A stretch of DNA of 64,000 nucleotides, taken from Chromobotia macracanthus. Lineage: Eukaryota > Chordata > Actinopteri > Cypriniformes > Botiidae. The notes beneath the pieces were generated by a model. That model was not told the DNA's origin. It was given only the letters and a program-made list of their open reading frames with translations, and searched no databases. Below, in pieces: positions 13,401 to 24,890 of the stretch (positions within the stretch are counted from its first letter, which is position 1; every line of letters starts with the position of its first letter). The DNA lies in assembly GCA_036877525.1 (NCBI GenBank), contig JAZGTH010000073.1, positions 868,001 through 932,000 of the forward strand, in the 5' to 3' direction. The position numbers and the translations under genes were made by a program.

Positions 13401-16400
13401 ATCTCCAGGCTGTGAGTTATATGCATTCTGCGGGGCTTTATTTGGCATTTGCTCCATGATCACACTTACAGTCATTGCCGTGGATCGATACTTTGTGATC
13501 ACACGTCCGCTGGCCTCCATTGGCGTGTTGTCTCAAAAGAGGGCTGTTCTGATTCTTCTGGGAGCCTGGGCCTATTCACTTGGCTGGAGTCTGCCACCCT
13601 TCTTTGGTTGGAGTAAGTGATGGGCATACAGCCTCTTTTGAACTCATGGGGCCTGGGACCATCCCTATAATGTTCCCAATTTTGGTGTATGCAGAGCTGT
13701 ACAATGACAATAAAGGCCTTCTATTCTATTCTATTCTATTCTATTCTATTCTATTGTCCCAGTTCTTATTAATTTTGGCAACTGCCCTTTGTAGAAGTTA
13801 GTGTATTTTGTTATCAATGCAAATATTAATTCATCTAAATTAAGTGACTACTTAAGTAGGTTTAGGGCCACTGCAAATATTTCAATAAATTTCTTTTCCA
13901 AAGAGCAAATGTCAATGTTTAAATGTGTGTGGTAAGTGTGGTATACCCCAATGGATGGTAAAATCACAGATTATATATCTTTTATATCTCATTTATTTAG
14001 TCTTAGTTTTAGTATAGTCTTAGACAGCAATGAGATTTAACTGAGAGCAAATGGAAACTTTTGCTTAAGTCTTCTGTGTCTCAGATATTTCTCCTTTGAA
14101 AAAGACCTAGAAACTTCACAGAAACCTCCATTAGAGTTTCAGAAGAGATCTCAACATGACCACAAACTGAGCTCACACTTGCCAAGTCTGCAATCAAAAG
14201 TCAATATTATTGATGATTTTAACATTTTTATCTAATTTACCCAAATCCTGATTGTTTTAGCTACAATCTACATTAATTTTACTCTTTGCTGTGCTTTCTC
14301 AAGTATTCTCATCTCATTTGTTTTAGTTTTTCTGCCAAGCAATTTTCGAAGAAACATCTGAGATAGAGTTGATACTTAAATGAAATACAACTGAGATCTC
14401 AATCAAATCTCCTAAAGTATAAAAGAGCAACCCCTGAGAAATAAAATGTTCCTCTGGGACCTTAGATGTCCACTTAAAAGTCCTTTCACAGCATACATCA
14501 AGCCTTAGATAATCATAAATCTATTAGAACATTTAAGCTGAGCTGTCTGAATCATCCATGTCCACACAGCAAACAAAGATGTGAGTGGTTAACCAATAGC
14601 AGGTCTGCAAACAGTGCACTGTTGAAGTCTGATCTGTGCTGAGTGAAGGTCTCTGAGGACCCAGGCTTTTAGCGTGACAGGGCTAGACCGATAAAGCCAG
14701 CTGCTTTGGTCTCTCCAGAACTCTCTGTTTTTGGTTTCAGGCAACTTACTCTTCACACAAAGAGTGTCTGTCTCCTTTAACATTTCTGTCAGCTTATATT
14801 TTCTTTGCAGATCAGCACACCAGACTCAAACCTCAGAGAGATGATAAATAATGGCAGCCCACACGCATGAATACTTGGACTACAGCATACTTAAAAACTA
14901 TCCCCAGTTGTGTACATTAGATTCTGTTTCAGTGCATTTGTACAGCAGCCAGACAGCATTTTATTTCAATCCTTTTTCGTTCTGATTTTGTTCCAGTTTT
15001 GACAATATTTCACATGGTGTAAAAAGCTTAACTGCTGGATGTCTCCCATCTCCCTCCACAGACTGTTATTTTAATATCGTCTTTCTCTGTCCTGCAGGTG
15101 CTTATGTTCCGGAAGGGCTGTTGACCTCCTGCACTTGGGATTATATGACCTTCACGCCCTCTGTGCGAGCTTACACTATGCTCCTCTTCATCTTCGTCTT
15201 CTTCATTCCACTTATCATCATCATCTATTGCTATTTCTTCATCTTCCGATCCATTCGTAGCACCAATGAGTGAGTCTTTAAAAGAACCTTAACACTGATA
15301 TTGTGTAACATTCAGTGGGAGCCAAAAGTTTAAGACCACATTAAAAAACTGATATTTCTATCTTGTAAACTTAATTTAAACTTTTAAAGAGATAGAAATG
15401 TAACACTGAGTCAGTGTTTTTATATATTTTAATTCAAGTATGGTCTAGCTAAAATAGATGTAATTAAAAAAATGAAATTACACATTTTGATTGCAATTAA
15501 GGCTTGATATTTAGTGTTAACAATTCTTCTTTAAAGGGATATTGTAATTAGCGTCTAACTGTTGATTTGTGTGTCTGTTAAAGAGCTGTGGGCAAAATTA
15601 ATGGGGACAACAAGCGAGACTCAATTAAAAGATTTCATCGGCTGAAAAACGAATGGAAGATGGCAAAAATCGCTCTTATTGTTATTCTTATGTACGTCAT
15701 CTCCTGGTCTCCCTATTCAACTGTGGCACTAACAGCCTTTGCTGGGTAAATAAATTCTTACCCGTACATATTTACAAACCCTCATGCACATATATGGTGT
15801 ATATTCATGTACTGTTTTAATGATTAATCTTTGTACATAATATAAAAAACTAAAGTGTTATACTTGTTATATTGTTATAATTGTTTTAAGTGTTATACTG
15901 GCATCTATCTCACAAAACTCTAAAGAACTTCTGGTGGTTTATGAACCCCCTGGGTTGGTAAAGCCTGCTAAGATATTCTATTGAGATTATGTGATGTGTT
16001 AATTAATGTATATACTTGTTTTCCCTGTATTTCTCAGATATGCTGATATGCTCACACCATATATGAATTCAGTACCTGCTGTAATAGCCAAAGCTTCAGC
16101 CATTCACAATCCCATCATCTATGCCATTACACATCCCAAATACAGGTACTGGAGTCACACCTGATTCTCTTTGGATGAGTGTTGTCAGTTCAAAATGTTT
16201 ATAATCCAGACTGGTTCCATTTTAATTCCCAAACATGTTATGAAAGACTGACATTTTTAAGGACTCACACTGTCCATTAACATAGAACTTGGGTCACATG
16301 TGATTAGATTACCTGCTCTGGCCCCCATTTAGACTAAACACCTGAGGCAAATTATGATTGTTTTAATTTTACAAGTGTTCAATCACAAATTGATCAGTGA

Positions 16401-19400
16401 CATCAGAAACAGGCCTTGCGTCTAGATTTTCTGTACAGTTCCATTTTGACCGATGTAATTAACCTAAATATCCATCCGAGCATACAGAGTAATTATTCAG
16501 AGAATCCTGACAGTAGGGTAAGACCCCAAGGGGTAAAAGGCTCTTTTGATTCTTTTATCCCTGAAACATTAAATAACAACAAACAACGTCTTAAACACCT
16601 GTTTGTCCTTAATTATTTTCTCATCTGTGAGGTCATTGCATGCAACAAAAGGTTAACAATGTTGATCAAATATTTAATAATTAAAAAATAATATAATAGG
16701 ACTATATACAGTACATGCAGTCACATGTTATTTTGTAGTTCCGAAATCAATCATATGGTATATTACATATTTTTAAACTTTATAAACTAAGCACATTTTA
16801 ATCTGTCTAGTCAGTAGATATTTTCCCTCTAACTATAACAATACACACTGTACTCTGGTGCATAAATTGTCAATATAGTATCTACCAGTAATTTTTCATT
16901 AGTATTTTACACCATGTTTCATCAATAGTAGATAAATATGATTATTATTCGACAAGACTGAAGAGCATCTATTGCTATTGGCAGATCTGTGTTCAGTGAT
17001 TGGATCCCTTCATGCTCTGTGTAAAAATTCTTCAATAATGGGCTCAGTACTGCTTCTGTCATTTTGTCAGGGTGGCCATAGCAAAGTACATTCCTTGTCT
17101 CCGCGTGCTGCTGTGTGTCCCCAAGCGTGACCTCCACTCGTTCCACAGCAGCTTAATGTCCACACGCCGTTCAACTGTCACAAGTCAGTCCTCAGACATC
17201 TCTGGGCCGTTTCGCCGTACCAGCACTGGAAAGTTTCGCCTCTCCTCAGCCTCCGACAGTGAATCTGTAAGTGTGTCAGCCTGATAGATCTTTACATTGT
17301 TTGTAAAGGTTTATGTAAGTTTAAAGTAACATGTAATCACATTTATTCATGCATGTTATTCCAATATAACTAAATATATAAAATATAACTTGCTCGACCT
17401 CTGAAATAACTTTTCACCTCAGCTGATATCAGTTATTCCCATTACATTATAAGCCCCTCTTCTCAACGCACCTATTGTATAAAAATGATTCAGTCCTTTT
17501 CTGATCAAGTCTTGCCCATTTTTTCTCATTTAATATCATGTTTGACTTGCAAGTAGCATATTTTACATGTGTTTAAGTCGTGTATTTTTAATATCCTCAG
17601 GGCTGGACAGACACTGAGGCTGATCTCTCCAGCATGGGCTCCAGACCAGCTAGCCGGCAGGTGTCATGTGACATAAGCAGGGACACTGCAGAGGTCACAG
17701 ACTTTAAACCATGTAACTCATCCAGCTTCAAGTCTAAGCTCAAAAGCCATGACTCAGGCATCTTTGAAAAGGTGACCTCATACATCTCAAATCGTATTTG
17801 TGCTACCATGTTTAAAGTCTTAGTGAGAACCAATGGAGTTTGTGTGCAAAGTAGCAATATAAATTTCAGCCTTACACAAATTTATTGTAAAAGATGTTGA
17901 ATATAACACATACCTGTAGGGTCACTTTTTTAGGTGGAATTTTCAGATTTTTGCTTTGGCCCAATATTTTTCAATTTCTTGTATGAAAAAAGAGAAGTCA
18001 AGGATGCTGTGTTAGCATCACTATACTGTATGTACAGTACAATACCTAAGTAGTGACCTCACTGTTATTTCTTATCTAGAGCTCCTCTGATGTGGATGAC
18101 GCATCTGTGGTCGGACCCGCTCAACCAGAGCGTACTTTCCCTCTAGCTGTAAGTCGACTGTGAGTCTGCTCAAATTTAATATATAATCTCTTTGATGATC
18201 TGCACACCTTTCATAGAATCCTTAGGAGGTATGATTGCTACAATTAGCTGACCTCAGAAATGCTTGGTTTCTGATGCCATCAATCAAATCAGTGCCCTGA
18301 ATACTTCTGGGTGAAAAATATGTAAGTCTGTTCCAGTGTCTAGATTGCTATTTGATGAATCATACGGCCCTGTTGAGAAAACAAGGTTATTAGTGAATGA
18401 ATTTCAAATGATTTTGAATTTGGCTTGTAGAAGAAAAGCGTATAATAAAATTACTGTTCCATGTTTTCAATAAATACTTCTTTCTTTGGAAGAAATGTGC
18501 TCTTGAAAGGATGATTCAAATAATCAGCTTTCAGTGGTCTGTCATATGCAAATGTAAATCAATAAAATGAATATAATTCATTTGATTATAGAATTGTAGA
18601 TTATAGAAAGCTGTCAGTATTTTGTCATAGAGGTCATGTGGAGCATAGTTGTTTAAATAATTCTAGCAGTGTAATCTGCTAGGGAAATCTGTTTTAAGAT
18701 TTATTGTACAACAAACTCTGCTTTATAATTGGTCTCTCATTTTAGATTTAAAAAGAACAATAACCACACCAAGTAATGATTAAATTGCCTAATGGTCAGA
18801 CAGTCTGATTTGTAAGGTTGCTGGTTTGATTCACAGTGCTGCTGACAGGAATCAACTGATGTCCCCTTGAGCAAGGAACCTTATCCCCAATTGCTCCCTG
18901 TGTGTGTGTTCACGGTTTGCTGTGTGTATTCACATTACTCCTAAATTCCTTTTTTCTCTAAAATGACTTTAGGAGAAATTAAATAAACACAAACAGTAAG
19001 AGCTACTAAGAGCTATTAATGTGGATAGTAAAGCAATGTGGTCTAATGTGAATAGCTTACAGATTTGTTCAGTTTGGTCAAGAATTTGATTAGAAGAGTT
19101 TGGAAGTATTTTGGCAAATCTGAATGCTGTTTAAGTCATTGCTGAGATCTTCTCAGACACTCTGAAAGTGACACAAGTGAGATTACTGCAGTCTTTTTTT
19201 TTCTGGTCTCCACTTGCTCTGTTTGTTCTCATTGCTAAGTCTTTGTGATTTTTCTTTTCTATGTGCAGATATTTATAATTTGTTTACCTCTGTGTTGCAG
19301 GCTGGCGAAAATACAGAAATGACAGTTTCAAGAGGTACAATTGGTCGGATCCCCAGTATTGTTGTCACCTCTGAGTCCAGCTCTTTCCTGCCCATGGTAC

Positions 19401-19561
19401 ATCCCAACTGCAGAACTAGCCGCTCAAGTATGTCCAGTGGCAATGTTGGGGTAAATCCCCTCAGCATAGACTCTTCTGGAGGAGCCCAGCAGGGGGCAGT
19501 ACATCTCTCCACTGCCACTGGAATAACTGAGAACGCTCAGATAGAGAAACCTCACCCTTAA
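6296..19561 (+). CDS. opn4: Melanopsin (opsin-4), 11 coding exons, 590 residues
   Basis: Light-sensing rhabdomeric-type opsin, a seven-helix GPCR that binds retinal and in this family signals through Gq/phospholipase C. Coding exons: 6296-6448, 10973-11115, 11257-11390, 13409-13612, 15098-15269, 15584-15745, 16038-16145, 17071-17266, 17601-17771, 18080-18148, 19301-19561. All junctions are GT-AG and phases agree, giving 1773 nt including the stop. Visible hallmarks: N-glycosylation sequons near residues 21 and 33, D118 in helix 2, C145-C223 disulfide pair, Y148 at the rhodopsin counterion position, E217 at the alternative counterion position, DRY at 169-171, SWSP at 309-312, retinal-binding K341 in AKASA, NPIIY at 347-351 and HPKYR at 355-359. 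The Ser/Thr-rich tail (360-590) suits arrestin/kinase regulation. Adjacent ATGs at 6296 and 6299 are both possible starts. Paralogue (a/b) not assigned. Confidence 0.97.
9556..10085 (+). mobile_element. Truncated L2-like non-LTR retrotransposon (3' end)
   Basis: Inside opn4 intron 1. The frame near 9640-9747 reads like the end of an L2-type reverse transcriptase ORF (PSYLNSLLQLYVPS). The downstream block near 10040-10078 (ttgctttggataagcatctgctaaa...aaatgtaaatg) is the 3' tail shared by teleost L2 LINEs and their SINEs. Stops and frame breaks show it is dead. The family name comes from resemblance and has not been checked by a database search. Confidence 0.65.
10384..10490. repeat. (TA)n low-complexity tract
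   Basis: Two long alternating TA runs (about 10385-10402 and 10441-10487), interrupted by A-rich sequence, in opn4 intron 1. Self-complementary and likely length-polymorphic. Confidence 0.9.
10973..11115 (+). CDS. opn4: opn4 exon 2: transmembrane helix 1
   Basis: Starts after acceptor ttaag and ends at AG|gtgaat, phase 0 in and 2 out. Encodes residues 52-98 plus part of 99, with the hydrophobic helix 1 at about 74-98 (GAVILAVGITGMVGNFLVIY), where the GN is the conserved helix-1 asparagine. Confidence 0.95.
11257..11390 (+). CDS. opn4: opn4 exon 3: helix 2
   Basis: Encodes residues 99-143: first intracellular loop (LRTPAN) and helix 2 with NLAITD, where D118 is the conserved helix-2 aspartate. 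The acceptor AG is preceded by a TG repeat rather than a normal pyrimidine tract. Donor is gtacac at 11391. Confidence 0.95.
13409..13612 (+). CDS. opn4: opn4 exon 4: helices 3 and 4
   Basis: Encodes residues 144-211. It contains C145 (disulfide), Y148 in the counterion position, the DRY motif at 169-171, and helix 4 ending in SLPPFFGW. Acceptor ctccag, donor gtaagt. Confidence 0.97.
13620..13756 (+). mobile_element. LINE-like 3' fragment ending in a (TTCTA)n tail
   Basis: Immediately after opn4 exon 4. The stretch gtacaatgacaataaagg followed by about seven copies of TTCTA at 13720-13755 resembles the 3' ends of fish non-LTR elements, which often end in an AATAAAG-like box plus a short tandem repeat. 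The 5' limit is arbitrary. Confidence 0.45.
15098..15269 (+). CDS. opn4: opn4 exon 5: second extracellular loop and helix 5
   Basis: Encodes residues 212-268. The second extracellular loop carries E217 and C223 in the PEGLLTSC context typical of melanopsins. Helix 5 follows at about 237-262. Donor gtgagt. Confidence 0.97.
15310..15400. repeat. Short foldback, possibly a Tc1/mariner-like terminal fragment
   Basis: In opn4 intron 5. The segment agccaaaagtttaagaccac resembles a terminal repeat often seen in fish Tc1-like miniature elements. It is followed by a 10-bp perfect inverted repeat (15354-15363 against 15390-15399). Only one end is recognisable. Confidence 0.35.
15584..15745 (+). CDS. 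opn4: opn4 exon 6: third intracellular loop and helix 6
   Basis: Encodes residues 269-322 and part of 323. A basic intracellular loop (KRFHRLKNEWKMAK) leads into helix 6 with SWSP at 309-312. Acceptor is ttaaag at 15583; the next AG two bases later would break the frame. Confidence 0.95.
16038..16145 (+). CDS. opn4: opn4 exon 7: helix 7 with the retinal lysine
   Basis: Encodes residues 323-358 and part of 359. K341 in AVIAKASA is the Schiff-base lysine, followed by NPIIY and HPKY. These residues identify a functional opsin rather than another class A GPCR. Confidence 0.98.
17071..17266 (+). CDS. opn4: opn4 exon 8: start of the cytoplasmic tail
   Basis: Encodes residues 359-424: helix 8 and palmitoylation-type cysteines (YIPCLRVLLC), then a Ser/Thr-rich stretch (STVTSQSSDIS and others) typical of melanopsin tails. 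If intron 8 were retained, the frame would stop at 17284 after five extra residues. Confidence 0.95.
17601..17771 (+). CDS. opn4: opn4 exon 9: cytoplasmic tail
   Basis: A phase 0-0 exon of 57 codons, residues 425-481, rich in Ser, Thr and Asp (GWTDTEADLSSMGSRPASR). It continues the frame through acceptor atcctcag and donor gtgacc. Being symmetric, it could be skipped without a frameshift. Confidence 0.92.
18080..18148 (+). CDS. opn4: opn4 exon 10: cytoplasmic tail
   Basis: A 69-nt phase 0-0 exon, residues 482-504 (SSSDVDDASVVGPAQPERTF and more), between acceptor cttatctag and donor gtaagt. Retention of the next intron adds only VSRL before TGA at 18161-18163, a possible short-tail form. Confidence 0.88.
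18783..18960 (+). mobile_element. tRNA-derived SINE remnant
   Basis: In opn4 intron 10. An A-box-like stretch (gcctaatggtcaga) and a B-box (ggttgctggtttgattca) are followed by the body typical of a widespread teleost SINE (ccttgagcaaggaaccttat, then ccaattgctccctgtgtgtg). Diverged and lacking a clear end. Confidence 0.6.
19301..19561 (+). CDS. opn4: opn4 exon 11: C-terminus and stop
   Basis: Encodes the last 86 residues (505-590) and TAA at 19559-19561. Acceptor tgtgttgcag. It is Ser/Thr-rich with low conservation expected. It embeds a perfect CTCF-type motif at 19486-19499. Confidence 0.9.
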   Translation, partial: AGENTEMTVSRGTIGRIPSIVVTSESSSFLPMVHPNCRTSRSSMSSGNVGVNPLSIDSSGGAQQGAVHLSTATGITENAQIEKPHP

Positions 19562-21245
19562 TAACCTCGATGCTCATACCTCTTCATCTGCTATCTGAAT
19601 ATTATCTTCAAGCTTTTTGTCAAGGTTAAGTGTTTTTGTGGTGTAGAAGTATAGCAATGGGAACTGGGAACAAACCTGTCCTCTGTGTTACAAAATGTGA
19701 AATGTGAAAATTGTATTAATGTCTTCTTTTTACATGTAAAATACATTCTTATGATGATTTTACCTCAGCTGTTACAGGGTGTGCCCTTTGTTTTAAAGGG
19801 AAAATCTAACAGCATCTGAACAAATCAGGTAAAGCAACAGTACTTATGCTTCTCTTTGGAAAGTGAGACCAAGGGGACTAGTTGTGGCTCTGAAAGAGTC
19901 GGACAAGGTCTCTTAATCTGGTCATTGACATCCAATAGGCAGCAATGATCTCTGCTTTACAGATATCAGCTTACTTAGGAGTTTGTGCTAGCTTAAGGAG
20001 TTTGTGTTTAATTTAGTGTCAAGCTTTAAAGGCTTTTGTTTCTTGTACATTATAGGTTTTCTTAACAAATTTGTTACCAGTCATTTAGGCGAACCAGAAC
20101 TCAGCATTTTAGATATCATCTTTTAACTTCAAATATACTTTACGTTTAGGTCACCATCTTCACTCTGTCTAAATGTGTTTTGCTTACCGTGGTGATCTAA
20201 ATGATTCAAGTAAATTGTGTTTGTAATTATCTCTCTTATTTCTCTTTTTGTTAGAGGTTCGCATCCAGTGTATTTGCTAGTTTTTGTAGATGTCTGATAT
20301 TGTTATCATAGTTTGCAATGGAACTCATTAAATGGAACTCATCCTTTGGTTTTACATTATCACATTAGTGACTATAGAAGCGGATTTAATTCACCATAAA
20401 GCATATGACTTATTCTTAAAACTGCTATCATCTGTTTATTGTGGTAAAAGAGTGTAAATGATTGCAGAAATAAAAAGGCTTTTTTGTGTTGCTTTTAAAC
20501 CAGTAATGATAAAGCATGAGCCGCAGCATATCCCTGCAGCAGGGACACATCATTATCTCAGTAAGCACTGAACAGTGCCACCATCAGAGAATGAGTTTAG
20601 CTTACATCACGCATGCTATTTATGTCTTTATAAATCCATCAAGTTAGCACCCAAATGGATAATGATCTCATAGTTGTACTACATGAGGTTCATGCTCAAA
20701 CAAGTGGACAGAACACCTTCCCAGAGGTTTTTAAATGTTTATTATTGTGTATGTTCCTTGCAGGCCTGTTGTTTAAATAATCATATTAGTTTACACAAAT
20801 TATGATCAAATATTAATATTTAAACAATTATGTTGCCTTTTACTCAGTTATATTTTTGTAGGACTGCTTGTACCTTAAATGTAATGGTGGCTGCTCCTAA
20901 AAGTTTTAGCAAATAATCATGTCAGATGATATATATTTTGTGGATTATTTTAGTGTTAGTTCTTTATTCATTGGTTTCCTGTTTTTTCTTTCCTAGAAAC
21001 AGTTGGACAAAATTAAAGAAATCATATATTTGACCAAATAATTACATTCAATGGACTGTTTATATAGTTTGGTATTCTCTCAGATTGTATAAGATTGTAT
21101 CTTATTTGTTAATGCATATCAAAATGAAAGACACCATATGTATGTGTATGTATCAAACACCAAGAAAAACATTATTTGTATTATATGTAATGTTTTTATT
21201 TGGTTGCTCCTATTTAATTTTTTAATAAAGCCATAGTTCTACATT
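19562..21245 (+). other. opn4: opn4 3' UTR (probable)
   Basis: AT-rich sequence after the opn4 stop without coding character. Candidate poly(A) signals are AATAAA at 20469-20474 and 21224-21229. The second, followed by T-rich sequence, is the likelier distal end. No transcript data support either choice here. Confidence 0.45.
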
Positions 21246-21952
21246 TTGTTTATATTTTGGTTAATTTATTAAACCACACACACCCACACACAAAGAATTA
21301 GGAGGATATTTTTTAAAAATAATATTCCCAAATATTGGTCTAATTTTTTCAGTCATAGTCTGGAAAAAACAGAAGAGATGGTCACTGGACTTTTAGAGCT
21401 GGCTTATTTATAGAGTTGCTTCTTTAGCCTTCAGACATCACAGCCCTCGCATGTGCAAGCTGTCAGTAATGATTTGAACACTGATTTCTCCCTCTTGGTG
21501 TTCTCAGTTGTAACTCTTAGGTTTATTCATTCGCACAGAGGATCATAGCAAAGAAATTATTAGGCTGATAACACATTAACGGGTTGAACTGAACTGATTT
21601 TTCTGAATTAACTGAGACATACTACCAAAACTTCAGTATATCTTGCGACGTAGTAAAGATTGAATGTTTCTTCTCATTTTATTTTTGTACTTTTTGTAAA
21701 AGCATCTAAAATTATACCGAGTAAAATACTCTGAATACTCTGAATACTCTGAATTGTAAATACGCTGAATCCTCAATATTCCATCTTTTACCCATGACCC
21801 AGGTTGCTATTTTCAAATAATACATCATCAGCCTTTAGACAGCGTTTGCCAGTTCAGCAGACACTACTGACACTTATGACATGTAAGCATTACAAAAGTT
21901 TGGATACATCAGCACAATGTTCAAGGTCAGATAAGTTTTAAAGTTGGTTGAG

Positions 21953-22003
21953 GCTGTAAGGCTAATTTTACAAGCCTTACAGCTTGTAAAAACAAGCTGT
22001 AAG
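21953..22003. repeat. Overlapping inverted repeats (two competing hairpins)
   Basis: gctgtaaggc (21953-21962) can pair with gccttacagc (21974-21983). Alternatively cttacagcttgt (21976-21987) pairs perfectly with acaagctgtaag (21992-22003) across a four-base loop. The two stems share the middle segment and exclude each other. Confidence 0.8.
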
Positions 22004-22419
22004 ACATTTACACTCAATCTGATTCTGAACATGAAAAACCAGGGAGACAAAAATGTCATGTATTACCCCAGCGGTGGTGGCAGGAGCTGCATGAGAACCT
22101 CAAGTCATTCATTCGGCCACTTTATGTGACACATCCTCTGGGGCCCGCTGTTCTGCTAAAAATCTGGGAGCCTTGACCCTTATACAGCCGGGGGTCGTCT
22201 AAATAACATTAGTTACGTTTTCCTTATATACAAATAATAATGTTTTATATTATTATAATATTTTATAACTTAAAATAAAAGTAAGAGATACAAGTAAGTG
22301 ATTATGTCCAATTAAATGACAAGGATAACATAGCATGCTTATGTTACATCGTATTAATAAAACAGTTTAATAACCCAGCTGATAATGACATTTCTTGAAT
22401 GAAATAAATATCTCAGAAA

Positions 22420-22870
22420 CCTTTGAAATGTCTGGTCCGCTGACAGACACTGAGGCCTGAGATGGATCAGATGTGTTGTGCTGACCTGAGTTAAAACCAG
22501 TTCTCAAGGCCCCTGGAGAGCCTGTAGCTTTAATAATTCCTCTATAATTAAAATCCCTCCAGTTCCGCCTTACTGCCCCGTGTGGGAAATGACGAATCAT
22601 ACTATGGCGAAGACTTTCCTCATGATTATTAATTAGGTCCTGCTTGCGTTGCTTGGAAACCTCACTAAGGGCCATTCACTAAACGTCATTGATATTACTG
22701 AGCCAAACATTATTTCGCCAATTGCTTAGCGCTCCTTTACCCATCATCCCATCGTATGCCTTTTAGCGAATCAGTTCCTTAATTAATATTCATGAACACA
22801 GTTAGCAAGGCCTGAACATGTGTTTAATATTAATGAGCCAATCCTTCGCCGTAATATGATTTGTAAATAT
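22420..22870. promoter_or_regulatory. Possible conserved non-coding element
   Basis: Compared with its surroundings this block is more complex and richer in CpG, with homeodomain/POU-like cores (attaatattcatgaa near 22790, taatgagcc near 22833, attaattagg near 22629) and no coding frame. Position between opn4 and ldb3 would suit an enhancer. Inferred from composition only. Confidence 0.3.
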
Positions 22871-24714
22871 ACGTCCCTTTGCGAGCAGGTGCTTACGTAC
22901 ACCAGGGTTCAGAGATCTGCTGTGAGTGACAGCGCTTGCCGCTGGAGTAAACTGAGCGACTGTCAGTATAAAACAACTTTTAACATGCAGTGTAGGTTAA
23001 ACAAAAACTTTCTGAAATTGTTTGCCTTTGGTTGTTTGTTGTATATAAATGGACGCTACTGCGCAACAGGCTCATAAGTAGGACTTCACATCGCGTTTCT
23101 GGCGCTCAGTGGTTGCAGACGGATAAAAACATTGATGCCTAAAGTCTAATATAGCTTATTCTGTAGTCGATGGGGTGCGTGATGCTGTTTTGCATTTGTG
23201 ATCATGTGAATGTTTATGCTTGCTTTTGTAACAGTTTAAAGGATTCAGTGATGCTCGTTTTGTTGGACACGAGTGTTTTGTCTTTGACGTGCTTTGTGTG
23301 TAGTTTGGGACGTTGTTTGTAGTATGGGACATCCATTAATTTTTGCATTTCACTTTTGTACAGTAGCTGCATGTATTTGCAGGTCACCGTTTAGCTGGCT
23401 GACTATGTTTAAAAATGTTTACCCAAAAGGTTTGAATGGATGTTGTCAATGTGACAGTCTGGTAAGTGTGAGCGCAGATACTACATCAGTGTGTTGTTCC
23501 TGTGCATTCTTTACTTTAATATAATCTTTTGTTTGCCTCTTTGCTGCAAAGCTTATCAATATGTTGTTTGAGGTCTTTACTACTTTCATACACGGGGCTA
23601 TACTTGATATATGTCCTTACACATTTTAGGTGGCCAGACCACTTCTGACTTAAAGTCAAATGATTTGTTTGATTTGATTTGTAAACCAGTTTGATGTGAG
23701 GTAGAGTAAGTAAAAAATCATTAGCCTGCATGAAAACAATGAGATGTCATAACTATACAGTAAAAATGACTGTGTGTGTATAACATCCTATGTTGATAGT
23801 GCAGAAATGGTATCTATCTTCTGTTTGAGGCAGATACTCAGAACCCATAATAGTTTATCTAAAAATTGGTTATGATAAAATATGTGATACAGTGCATTAA
23901 ATGCAATTAGTGTTTATTTACTGATAGCACAGATGGACAGATAAACAGATAGTCAGACCCTTAAGTCTGCTACTTAAAACCTGTCATTTAGCAAACATTC
24001 TTGATTGTTGAATATTTATGTACAGTATTACTTCAAATTCTTCCATTAACAAAGAGGGCTAAATTTAGTTGCTAACCAGAGGTCTCCTAAATTAGGCAGG
24101 GTGAACAGACAAGTCCTCAGTTGTTATCTTCTCTCTGATGTCTCAGTGCAGGCTGTGATAGCAGAAGAGAGTGCTGGTGCTCCAGAGATTTTTCTTATCT
24201 CTGTTTTACAAGAGCAATTAGAGTGTATCAGGAGTTTCTCACTGGCACTTGTTTTTGTCTAAACCCGTGATGTGAGGCTCTGTCCCTAAAGCCTATAATA
24301 AAAACATTTCGTGGACGATGCCATTGTTTTCTTGGGATTACATTTTCTTGTTATAGATGCCATTTACCGTTTGTTTATGCAATAAAGAAATTAAGAAATA
24401 AAAAAAGTCAATATGACTCTTTAGTGCTTAAAATTTGTAATGTGTTTAGAGTGGTGTAAAGGGTACTTAATGCAAACAGGTGGCACAGTTCAAAAGTGAA
24501 TGCTCGTCTTCATCCATAGGATCTGCCAATTAATGCGAACCTTTCATTAACCCATTATTAGAATTAAGTAAGGTTGCACTCATAAATATATGACTACCAA
24601 AATAGCATGATTATTAATTTAGTTTCATGATGATCCCTATGTCTTGATAGGCCTTTATGTGGTGCTGAGACAGATGGGGCACCCCTGAAGACAAGAGTCT
24701 AGAAAAATCTTTAA

Positions 24715-24890
24715 GCTTTAGAGGGGGCTATATTAGCCCTGTGAATCATGGGAGGCCTGGCATTCTGGGTGTCCCCTTACATGCCATATAAGTACCCCTT
24801 CCTCCCCCTCCCCACAATGCCATAGTGCTGTTGCTCTCTGCAGAGGGGCAGCTATTCTTAGGCTGTCTGTCCAGCTCATCTGAGCAGGCA
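24715..24890 (+). promoter_or_regulatory. ldb3: Likely ldb3 muscle promoter and first leader exon
   Basis: A TATA-type element that is also one base from an SRF CArG box (ccatataagt, 24784-24793) lies about 390 bp before the ldb3 ATG. An A/T core resembling a MEF2 site (ctatattag) lies about 50 bp further upstream, near 24728. C-rich sequence follows. A leader exon starting near 24815 probably splices to the strong acceptor tttttacag at 25079. The leader donor is unclear; ag|gcaaga at 24887 is one option of the GC class. Confidence 0.45.

Larger units (their letters stand above)
21246..24700. other. Intergenic region between opn4 and ldb3
   Basis: No supported gene. It holds an A-B-A' set of inverted repeats at 21953-22003, a short 9-nt tandem (atactctga, about three copies near 21726-21752), and a block near 22420-22870 that resembles conserved non-coding DNA. 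Otherwise AT-rich with nothing specific. Confidence 0.6.
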
